DNA of 6,296 bases from Ferrovibrio sp964429465 (GTDB lineage Bacteria; Pseudomonadota; Alphaproteobacteria; Ferrovibrionales; Ferrovibrionaceae), in the NCBI GenBank assembly GCA_964429465.1, contig CAYSCA010000199.1, forward strand, positions 1-6,296, written 5' to 3'. Within the stretch, counting starts at the first letter, position 1, and each line of letters opens with the position of its first letter. Made by a program: the position numbers and the translations under genes. The notes below the pieces were generated by a model. The model saw nothing but the letters and a program-made list of their open reading frames with translations. It searched no databases and was not told the origin of the DNA. Below, one piece after another: positions 1 through 6,296 of this stretch.

Positions 1-1631
<1,631 letters not shown>

Positions 1632-1653
1632 ACGGCGCGCCGCAGCGAACAGC

Positions 1654-1686
1654 AAAGGCCGGGGCCTCACCCGGCCTTTTTCTTTT
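1654..1686 (+). terminator. Intrinsic terminator of typA
   Basis: A perfect 10-bp stem, AAAGGCCGGG (1654-1663) pairing with CCCGGCCTTT (1670-1679), closes a 6-base loop. A T-rich tract TTTTTCTTTT (1677-1686) overlaps the descending arm. It lies 22 bases after the typA stop, so it should end the typA transcript. Confidence 0.93.
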
Positions 1687-1930
1687 GCGGGAATGAGTTA
1701 TGTGCGGCCGGCCACACAACCTGAAATTTTTATGTATCGAATTATAAAACTACTTTAATTTGTCAGCAGACTGATCTTGCTCATCCCTTTCCGCCGCAGG
1801 TTTCCCCTCCGGCCAATGCCTTGCGATGAAGAAACCGGACCTGAACCTCAAAGGACTGTCGTTCCTGATCGCCGATGCCAATTCACATTTCCAGAATCCG
1901 GCCTGCAATGACGCGCCGGCTGCCTGACGC
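1687..1930. other. Gene-poor spacer with AT-rich island
   Basis: This 244-base stretch lies between the typA terminator and the stop codon of the lipoprotein gene. It holds an imperfect palindrome centred on GGCCGGCC (1706-1713, flanked by TGTG and CACA) and an AT-rich island at about 1723-1762 that contrasts sharply with the GC-rich surroundings. It also holds a short degenerate coding relic (1826-1927, listed separately). TATAAT-like words occur on the minus strand inside the island (about 1741-1746), but I could not pair them with a well-spaced -35 element. No RNA gene is recognisable, and I see no clear terminator for the lipoprotein gene that converges from the right. Confidence 0.5.
1826..1927 (+). 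pseudogene. Relic of a response-regulator receiver N-terminus
   Basis: A 33-codon open frame from ATG 1826 to TGA 1925-1927. Residues 5-23 (DLNLKGLSFLIADANSHFQ) resemble the first strand and helix of CheY-like receivers of the alphaproteobacterial kind, which read about DLS.LSFLIVDDN.HMR. The second acidic residue of the usual DD/ED pair is replaced by Ala (ADAN), and after about residue 23 the similarity ends in ten unrelated codons. The rest of the receiver, including the phosphoacceptor Asp and conserved Lys, is absent; the next gene ends only a few bases further on. There is no convincing ribosome binding site. I read this as a truncated, non-functional leftover from a rearrangement. The match is short and from memory, so chance similarity or a real small protein cannot be excluded. 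Confidence 0.4.
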
Positions 1931-2959
1931 CTAATCCTTGATCGCCGCGCAGTAGCGGCGCGGGCCGCGGATCTTGGCGCAGGCGGCATCCGCCTCCTTG
2001 CGCTCGGCCCAGGCGCCGATCAGCAGGCGGGCAAACGAGCCGCGATCCTTGATATCGACCCATTCGATCATCGGATCGAACTGGCCATAAAGCTTCGGAT
2101 CCTTTTTCAGCAATTCCTGCCACTCGGTGATCGCCGCGCCCTCGGTGCGATGCGAGGCGAGATGGGCATGCCACAGGCCGCTGCCCGGCGGTGCTGCGGG
2201 CTTCGCCGCGGCCATCATCCCGGACGGCGCGGATTTCGGCGGCGCCGGTTTGGGCGTCATCGCCGCCGTCGGCTTTACTTCGGCGGGTTTCGCGTCGGCG
2301 GGCTTTGCATCAGGCTTTGCAGGGGCCGCGGACCTGGCGGCGGCGGGCCTGATATCGACCGGCCCGGCCTCGGCCGGCTTCGCCTTTTCCATCGGCTTGT
2401 CGGGTGGCGGCGGCACATAGCCGACCGGCGCCGTCGGCACCTGATGGGTGGCATTGGCCGCGGCGGTCCGCTGCGCCACCCAGCTGGCCTGCGACACGTC
2501 GCCCACCGCTGCGGGGCCGGCCTGCGCCACCTGTCGCGGTTCGGCCGCGGCGGCAGCCGGCTTGCCGCTCGCCGGCAGCAGGGTCAGTGTGACGGAGGAG
2601 TCGTATTGCCGGTCGGCATTGGTGGCGGAATCGACGCCCAGACCCATCAGGCCGGCGCCGACGATATTGCCGAAGACCATGCCGTCCATGCTCGACTTCA
2701 TCTGCTGGCGGGCATCGGCATGACCCTCGCGCCGGCAATCGACGATGATGTCGGCCGGCGAGCGGTTGACGCGCACGATCGCCGGCGTCTGCGGCACGGT
2801 GGCGATCACCATGTTCTCGCGGGTCAGCCGGCATTGCGCGCCCGGCGGATCGGTGTTGATGGCGATCTCCTGCGTCCGGCCGTTGATCAGCGCGGCGCAA
2901 CCCGGCAGCGATGCCAGGGCGGTGAGCGCGACCATCAGGCTTCCGTAACGGCAGATCAT
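1931..2959 (-). CDS. Lipoprotein with PEGA-like and C-terminal SPOR domains
   Basis: Probable outer-membrane or periplasmic lipoprotein that binds peptidoglycan. From the start used here it has 342 residues. Residues 1-20 form a signal peptide (RYG, then hydrophobic LMVALTALASL), ending in a lipobox LPGC with the lipidated Cys at 21. Residues ~24-80 form a PEGA-like beta domain (TDPPGAQC...VDCRREGH) whose Cys43 and Cys75 may form a disulphide. A Gly-rich hydrophobic segment follows (VFGNIVGAGLMGLGVDSAT, ~95-113). Residues ~132-260 are an Ala/Pro/Lys-rich linker with AKPxDAKP-type repeats. Residues ~261-342 form a SPOR domain (WHAHLASHRTEGAAITEW, RLLIGAWAERKEADAAC), the family known to bind denuded septal glycan strands. 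The start at 2959 is chosen because GGGGA sits about 6 bases upstream; a start at 2983 would add eight residues but lacks a visible ribosome binding site. The exact role is unknown; cell division or envelope maintenance is inferred from SPOR. Confidence 0.85.
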   Translation of the reverse strand: MICRYGSLMVALTALASLPGCAALINGRTQEIAINTDPPGAQCRLTRENMVIATVPQTPAIVRVNRSPADIIVDCRREGHADARQQMKSSMDGMVFGNIVGAGLMGLGVDSATNADRQYDSSVTLTLLPASGKPAAAAAEPRQVAQAGPAAVGDVSQASWVAQRTAAANATHQVPTAPVGYVPPPPDKPMEKAKPAEAGPVDIRPAAARSAAPAKPDAKPADAKPAEVKPTAAMTPKPAPPKSAPSGMMAAAKPAAPPGSGLWHAHLASHRTEGAAITEWQELLKKDPKLYGQFDPMIEWVDIKDRGSFARLLIGAWAERKEADAACAKIRGPRRYCAAIKD

Positions 2960-2999
2960 CGGATTCCCCATCTTCCGCAGCATTTTAGGCAGACGAGTG

Positions 3000-3017
3000 A
3001 ATACCGGCCAAGGTATT
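3000..3017. promoter_or_regulatory. Perfect 6-bp inverted repeat, candidate operator
   Basis: AATACC (3000-3005) and GGTATT (3012-3017) are exact reverse complements separated by GGCCAA. The repeat lies in the short divergent spacer between the lipoprotein gene (start 2959, - strand) and the biotinyl protein gene (start 3043, + strand), just upstream of the latter's ribosome binding site. An 18-bp dyad here could be a regulator site shared by both genes, or a weak hairpin in a leader. No promoter elements with good spacing were recognised. Confidence 0.35.
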
Positions 3018-3031
3018 AAGAGGGTTAATGC

Positions 3032-3038
3032 AAGGAGG
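3032..3038 (+). promoter_or_regulatory. Strong Shine-Dalgarno of the biotinyl carrier gene
   Basis: AAGGAGG lies four bases before ATG 3043. This near-perfect anti-SD match decides the start: the in-frame ATG at 3028 lies upstream of the SD itself and would add five residues (MQGGI) of no family character. Confidence 0.8.
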
Positions 3039-3042
3039 AATC

Positions 3043-3264
3043 ATGCCTGTCATCGACATCAAGGCCGACGTCACCGGCAAGGTCTGGAAAATCGAAAGCG
3101 CCGCCGGGACCGCTTTGGCCGCCGGCGACGTGGTGATGATCCTCGAATCGATGAAGATGGAAATCCCGGTCGAGGTGCCGAAGGCCGGCAGGCTGGCCTC
3201 GCTCGCCGTCGCCGAGGGCGACAGCGTCAAGGAAGGCCAGGTGCTGGCCCGGCTTGAGATCTAG
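3043..3264 (+). CDS. Stand-alone biotinyl/lipoyl carrier protein (BCCP-like)
   Basis: A 73-residue protein made up of a single biotinyl-lipoyl attachment domain. It carries the canonical biotinylation motif ESMKMEI at residues 35-41, with Lys38 as the predicted biotin acceptor between two Met residues. Two half-repeats typical of the flattened beta-barrel are visible: DVTGKVWKIESAAGTALAAGDVVMILE and PKAGRLASLAVAEGDSVKEGQVLARLEI. There is no biotin carboxylase or carboxyltransferase domain, no AccB-type N-terminal extension and no 'thumb'. Such small proteins are usually annotated as biotin carrier subunits of an acetyl-/acyl-CoA carboxylase; none of the partner genes is in this window, so the enzyme it serves is unknown. 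The start is fixed by the SD at 3032. Its TAG stop (3262-3264) overlaps the stop of the convergent EthD gene. A lipoyl role is unlikely given MKM rather than DKA. Confidence 0.9.
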   Translation: MPVIDIKADVTGKVWKIESAAGTALAAGDVVMILESMKMEIPVEVPKAGRLASLAVAEGDSVKEGQVLARLEI

Positions 3265-3581
3265 GTCACCGGCTCAACGATTTCGCTGAACTGCACGATG
3301 GGCGTGATGTCCGTATAATTGGCGACGTCCGCGGCGATCTCGGCGCGGTGAGGACCGAAGGCCTTCCGGAATGCCTCCAGGGTCGGTGCGTAAACATGGC
3401 ATGCTGCGACGAACTTTGGCGCGCTTCCAGGCTCGCGACCCGAAAGGCCTCTATCGATCTCGTAACGCAGGCAGACATCGCCGAGCCGTTCCCGGATCAG
3501 CGGCATGTGGCGCGTGCGGTAGTAGTCGTGGTCGAACTTCGAGCCGCCATCGGCCGGATAATAGACGCTCATCTTGATCAT
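3261..3581 (-). CDS. EthD-family protein
   Basis: A 106-residue protein of the EthD family (dimeric alpha+beta barrel, ferredoxin-like fold), named after a protein needed for ethyl tert-butyl ether breakdown in actinobacteria; the biochemical role of most members is unknown. Family signs: start MIKMSVYYP, the conserved FDHDYYRTRHMPLI block (residues 16-29, with His18, His25 and the Tyr pair), AFGPHRAEI in the second half, and the C-terminal strand ITPIVQFSEIV. Length is normal for a single-domain member. The start at 3581 is supported by AGGAG seven bases upstream. It converges with the biotinyl carrier gene, sharing the bases CTAG at their stops. Upstream is the IS relic spacer, so it is probably transcribed on its own. 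Cytoplasmic; no signal peptide. Confidence 0.9.
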   Translation of the reverse strand: MIKMSVYYPADGGSKFDHDYYRTRHMPLIRERLGDVCLRYEIDRGLSGREPGSAPKFVAACHVYAPTLEAFRKAFGPHRAEIAADVANYTDITPIVQFSEIVEPVT

Positions 3582-3588
3582 GGTCGGG

Positions 3589-3593
3589 CTCCT
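3589..3593 (-). promoter_or_regulatory. Shine-Dalgarno of the EthD gene
   Basis: AGGAG on the minus strand (CTCCT on the plus strand), seven bases before the ATG at 3581. It supports that start. Confidence 0.7.
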
Positions 3594-3635
3594 GCCTGAA
3601 CGCCTCTCCGGGCGTCCGAGGGGCTTTTATATAGC

Positions 3636-3737
3636 TCACCGACTCTTAAAGCGCATCCAGATTTCGGCTGAAGCGAGTTTGACGAAAGCAAGGGAGTCTT
3701 CGCTGTGCTTTTCGAAGCGGGCGGCAGGAGACTTGAA
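3636..3737 (-). pseudogene. Decayed C-terminus of an IS5-type transposase
   Basis: On the minus strand, codons from 3737 down to a TGA at 3638-3636 encode 33 residues, FKSPAARFEKHSEDSLAFV followed by KLASAEIWMRFKSR. This resembles the extreme C-terminus of IS5-family (IS427-like) DDE transposases, where an R.A(T)R(F/Y)(D/E)K block is followed by FLAFV.LAS..IW.R. An in-frame TGA lies just upstream (3740-3738). In another frame, 3757-3749 would read CKV, possibly the 'FCKL' that usually precedes this block, which would imply a frameshift. Everything further upstream, including the catalytic DDE residues, is gone because the aldolase gene ends at 3781. It is a dead fragment. Identification rests on recalled family patterns over about 33 residues, so it is likely rather than certain. 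No terminal inverted repeats could be paired. Confidence 0.6.
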
Positions 3738-3780
3738 TCAGAACCTTGCAGCTACCGCCAGCAGTTCATGAATGCATGAT

Positions 3781-5835
3781 CTATCGCAGAGCGGCAGCGA
3801 TATTGCCGCCATCCACCGTGGCAACCGCCGCCGTCGTCTTCGCCGCCACTGCAAGCTGCACGAAGGCCTGCGCCACGTCCTCGGCCTTGACCTCGCGCTG
3901 CAGCAGGTTGCCCGACATGTATTCCTTCTCGGAGACGCCGCGCGCTTTCGAGCGCTTGGCGACCATCTCGTCAGTCAGCAGGCCCGAGCGGATGCGGTCG
4001 GCATTGACCGCCGAGGAGCGGATGCCCTGCGCGCCGTAATCCAGCGCATACTGGCGCGAGAGGAACAGGGTCGCCGCCTTGGGCAGACCATAGGGGCCGA
4101 AATCGGGGCCCGGATTGACCGCCTGCTTGGAGGCGTTGAACAGCAGGCAGCCGCCGGTCTTCTGCGCCAGCATGATCTTCGTCGCCGCCTGCGCGACATA
4201 CTGGTGACTGAAGAAGTTCAGCTCAAACGATTTGCGCAGCAAGTCGTCGGAAACCTCGCCGATCTTCCCGCCCCAGGCATTGCCGGCATTGGAGACGACG
4301 ATATCGACGCCGCCGAAATGCTGCACGACCCTGGCAAAAGCCGCGGCCACCTGCTCCGGCTTGGTCACGTCGCAGGCCATGCCGATGCCGCCCAGCTTCT
4401 TCGCCACCGCGGCCGCCTTGTCGCCGTCGAGATCGAATACCGCAACCTCGGCGCCTTCCGCCGCGAAGGCCTTGGCGGTCGCCGCCCCGATGGCCCCCGC
4501 CCCGCCGGTGATCACGGCGACCTGGCGCGACAGCGGCTTCTCGCCGCCCTTGCCCAGCTTGGCCTGTTCCAGCGACCAGTATTCGACATCGAAGATGTCG
4601 CGCTCTTTGATGCTGGTGAAGCGGCCGATGGCTTCCGCCTTGGTGATGATGCTGACCGCCATCTCGGCGACATCGCCGGCGATCACCGCATCCTTGCGGG
4701 TCTTGCCCACGCCGATCAGCCCGAGGCCCGGGACCAGCAGCGCGCGCGGCATCGGGTCGAGCATGATCCTCTTCGGCTGCGCCTTGGCATTGTGCCGCTC
4801 GAAATAGGCCGTGTACTTCCTGATATAGGCATCGACCGCCTTCTGCGCTTCCGCCCTGAAGGCATCCAGCCGGCCGGCTTCCGGCGCCGGCAGTACCAGC
4901 GGCCAGGGCTTGGTGCGGATGACATGGTCCGGCGTCACCGTGCCGGCCTGGCTGTAGCGCATGACATCCTTGCCGCGCGCGAAGGCCTGGATCTCGGCGC
5001 TGTCGCGCAGGTTGAAGACCCAGCGCGTATAGGCGCCGTCGTCGTTGGCCGGGAGGGACAGCAGGCCGCGCAGGATCGGCAGCACGTCTTCGGCGGCAGC
5101 CACCTTCTTCGGCAAAGCCTTGCCGGGCACGAAGGGCTGCTTCCTGCCCTTGGCGAGATGACGCTCGGCCTTGCTGACGAACTCGATCATCAGGTCATAG
5201 GCTTCCTTCGCGGTCTCGGCGAAGGTGAAGATGCCGTGCTTGAGCAGGATCAGGCCCTGGGCGTCGGGCTGGCGCGCGAAGGCAGCGGCCGCCTTCTTGG
5301 CGAGGCCGAAGCCCGGCATCTCGTAATCCACCAGCGCGACGCGGTTGCCGTAGAGCTTGCGGCAGATTTCGGCGCCGTCCGGCTGGTCGGTGATCGCCAG
5401 CACGGCCGAGGCATGGGTATGGTCGATGAACTTGTGCGGCAGGAAAGCGTGGAACAGCGTCTCGACCGAGGGATTCGGCGAGGTCGAGTCCAGCAGGTTG
5501 CAGCGCTGGATGTTCACCATGTCCTCGTCGGTCAGGGCCTCGAGGCCGATCAGGTCCTGCAGCGGCCGCAGCCTGACAGCCGGCAGGCCCGGTGGCTCGA
5601 TGACGGCCATGTCCCAGCCCGAACCCTTCACGCAGAGCACCTCGACCGGCTTGCCGACCGGATCGGGCATCGTGGTCTTCACCGAAGTGTTGCCGCCGCC
5701 ATGCTGCACCAGGTCGGGCACGCCGCCCAGCAGCCGCGTAGTATAGGTGCGCAGCGCCAGATCCTTGTTGACGCCCTGCCTGGCGTAATGGGCAACCGCC
5801 GCCTTGGCATCGCGATCCGACCAGAGATTCTTCAT
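3781..5835 (-). CDS. Class II aldolase / short-chain dehydrogenase fusion
   Basis: A 684-residue bifunctional cytoplasmic enzyme. Residues ~15-230 form a class II (zinc) aldolase/adducin domain with HGGGNTSVK (45-53) and KGSGWD (70-75). Catalytic Glu is likely Glu125 (SVET), and zinc ligands are likely His139 and His141 (DHTH) and His200 (LLKHG), by analogy with fuculose-1-phosphate aldolase. Residues ~437-684 form an SDR: TGGAGAIG (443-450, cofactor loop), Asp468 after strand 2 (favours NAD over NADP), NAG (516-518), and a complete Asn540-Ser569-Tyr582-Lys586 tetrad; the C-terminus is TVDGGN. Length fits the ~680-700-residue family, of which rhamnulose-1-P aldolase/lactaldehyde dehydrogenase (RhaD) is the best-known type; this one reads more like the uncharacterised 'bifunctional aldolase/SDR' branch. 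Its start is 9 bases after the mtnA-type stop, so the two are almost certainly co-transcribed. Inferred reaction: 1-phospho-ketose to DHAP plus an aldehyde, then NAD-linked conversion of the aldehyde. Confidence 0.92.
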   Translation of the reverse strand: MKNLWSDRDAKAAVAHYARQGVNKDLALRTYTTRLLGGVPDLVQHGGGNTSVKTTMPDPVGKPVEVLCVKGSGWDMAVIEPPGLPAVRLRPLQDLIGLEALTDEDMVNIQRCNLLDSTSPNPSVETLFHAFLPHKFIDHTHASAVLAITDQPDGAEICRKLYGNRVALVDYEMPGFGLAKKAAAAFARQPDAQGLILLKHGIFTFAETAKEAYDLMIEFVSKAERHLAKGRKQPFVPGKALPKKVAAAEDVLPILRGLLSLPANDDGAYTRWVFNLRDSAEIQAFARGKDVMRYSQAGTVTPDHVIRTKPWPLVLPAPEAGRLDAFRAEAQKAVDAYIRKYTAYFERHNAKAQPKRIMLDPMPRALLVPGLGLIGVGKTRKDAVIAGDVAEMAVSIITKAEAIGRFTSIKERDIFDVEYWSLEQAKLGKGGEKPLSRQVAVITGGAGAIGAATAKAFAAEGAEVAVFDLDGDKAAAVAKKLGGIGMACDVTKPEQVAAAFARVVQHFGGVDIVVSNAGNAWGGKIGEVSDDLLRKSFELNFFSHQYVAQAATKIMLAQKTGGCLLFNASKQAVNPGPDFGPYGLPKAATLFLSRQYALDYGAQGIRSSAVNADRIRSGLLTDEMVAKRSKARGVSEKEYMSGNLLQREVKAEDVAQAFVQLAVAAKTTAAVATVDGGNIAAALR

Positions 5836-5844
5836 GACAGAGCC

Positions 5845-6296
5845 TTACTTGGAGAATTCGGGATAGAGTTTCGACAGACCGGCTTCGGATGCCGCGCAGA
5901 CGCCGCGTTCGGTGACCAGGCCGGAGACGAGGCGCGCCGGCGTGACATCGAAGCCGAAATTGGCCGCCTTGCTGCCTTCCGGCGTGATGGTGACCGGGAC
6001 AACCTCGCCGTCAGCCGTGCGGCCGCTCATCACGGTGACTTCCTCCTGCGCACGCTCCTCGATCGGGATTTCCTTCACGCCGTCGCGGATCGTCCAGTCG
6101 ATGGTGGAATGCGGCAGGGCGACATAGAACGGCACGTTGTTGTCATGGGCCGCCAGCGCCTTCAGATAGGTGCCGATCTTGTTGCAGACATCGCCCTCGC
6201 GGGTGGTGCGGTCGGTGCCGACGATACAGAGGTCCACCTGGCCATGCTGCATGAGATGGCCGCCGGCATTGTCGACGATCACAGTATGCGGCACGC
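5845..6296 (-). CDS. mtnA: MtnA-family methylthioribose-1-P isomerase (partial)
   Basis: The visible ~150 residues are the C-terminal part of S-methyl-5-thioribose-1-phosphate isomerase, an aldose-ketose isomerase of methionine salvage related to eIF2B subunits. The start lies beyond the right edge; about 200 or more N-terminal residues, including the region of the catalytic Cys, are missing. Seen: PHTVIVDNAGGHLM, then IVGTDR with the catalytic Asp (visible residue 28, equivalent to Asp240 of the Bacillus enzyme), GDVCNKIGTYLKALAA, PFYVALPHSTIDW, EIPIEER, and the closing block FDVTPARLVSGLVTERGV. The GTG at 6294 is internal, not a start. TAA at 5847-5845 is followed after 9 bases by the aldolase-SDR start. 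Paralogues of MtnA act as 5-deoxyribose-1-P isomerases (DrdI), so the substrate could be methylthioribose-1-P or 5-deoxyribose-1-P. The aldolase neighbour suits either. Confidence 0.93.
   Translation of the reverse strand, partial: VPHTVIVDNAGGHLMQHGQVDLCIVGTDRTTREGDVCNKIGTYLKALAAHDNNVPFYVALPHSTIDWTIRDGVKEIPIEERAQEEVTVMSGRTADGEVVPVTITPEGSKAANFGFDVTPARLVSGLVTERGVCAASEAGLSKLYPEFSK

Larger units (their letters stand above)
3582..3780. other. Spacer carrying IS remnant and AT-rich -10-like box
   Basis: This is the 199-base interval between the EthD gene and the aldolase stop. Besides the transposase relic it contains, on the minus strand, a TATATAAAA stretch (about 3625-3633) roughly 45 bases upstream of the EthD start. 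That is a plausible -10 region, but no good -35 sits 16-18 bases away. A dyad TCATG-AATG-CATGA (3766-3779) abuts the aldolase stop; it is short and lacks a T tract, so it is not a convincing terminator. Confidence 0.4.

Noticed and set aside
1848..2174. A minus-strand frame overlapping the lipoprotein C-terminus
   Set aside because: It is out of frame with the SPOR domain, with a basic, patternless translation; its extension into the spacer has no domain of its own.
2150..3019. A 289-residue plus-strand frame opposite the SPOR lipoprotein
   Set aside because: It is Arg/Gly/His-rich low-complexity with no recognisable domain. The opposite strand has a signal peptide, lipobox and SPOR domain.
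3683..3714. CGAAAGCA / TGCTTTTCG hairpin as a small RNA or terminator
   Set aside because: It has a bulged stem with a 15-base loop, inside what reads as a transposase remnant, so coding ancestry explains the sequence better.
3766..3779. TCATG-AATG-CATGA dyad as terminator of the aldolase operon
   Set aside because: It has only a 5-bp AT-containing stem and no following T tract on the minus strand.
4232..4807. A 191-residue plus-strand frame inside the aldolase-SDR gene
   Set aside because: It is antisense to conserved SDR and linker sequence, and its Ser/Pro/Ala-rich translation matches no family I know.
3781..5835. Confident naming as rhaD (rhamnulose-1-phosphate aldolase)
   Set aside because: The domain layout matches, but no rhamnose gene is visible, the upstream gene is mtnA-type, and the N-terminal motifs fit the uncharacterised aldolase/SDR branch better.

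Overview
The window is GC-rich and compact, and its protein families point to an alphaproteobacterium, possibly in the Rhodospirillales/Rhizobiales range. The clues are the TypA sequence, a lipoprotein that joins a PEGA-like domain to a SPOR domain, a fused class II aldolase/short-chain dehydrogenase, and the MtnA type. Genus cannot be fixed from the sequence alone. Both ends cut through genes: typA lacks its N-terminus on the left, and an mtnA-type gene lacks its N-terminus on the right.

Layout: (1) 1-1631, + strand, the ribosome-associated GTPase TypA/BipA, followed by a textbook intrinsic terminator (1654-1686). (2) 1687-1930, a gene-poor spacer with a short AT-rich island and, at 1826-1927, what looks like the first ~22 codons of a response-regulator receiver domain that then breaks off. 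(3) 1931-2959, - strand, a SPOR-domain lipoprotein. (4) A short divergent spacer with a perfect inverted repeat (3000-3017), then 3043-3264, + strand, a 73-residue stand-alone biotinyl carrier protein. (5) 3261-3581, - strand, an EthD-family protein whose stop codon overlaps that of the biotinyl protein within a shared CTAG. (6) 3582-3780, a spacer that holds the decayed C-terminal end of an IS5-type transposase (3636-3737, - strand). (7) 3781-5835 and 5845-6296, - strand, a two-gene operon: MtnA-family sugar-1-phosphate isomerase, then a class II aldolase fused to an NAD-type SDR, 9 bases apart.

The most interesting unit is the isomerase/aldolase-SDR pair. MtnA makes a 1-phospho-ketose (5-methylthioribulose-1-P, or 5-deoxyribulose-1-P in paralogues). 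A class II aldolase could split this into DHAP and a small aldehyde, and the fused dehydrogenase could then oxidise or reduce that aldehyde. This matches the logic of the DHAP shunt and of 5-deoxyribose disposal, but with aldolase and dehydrogenase in one chain. Gene order and residues are seen directly; the substrate assignment is inference. The remaining genes appear to be independent housekeeping or accessory functions.
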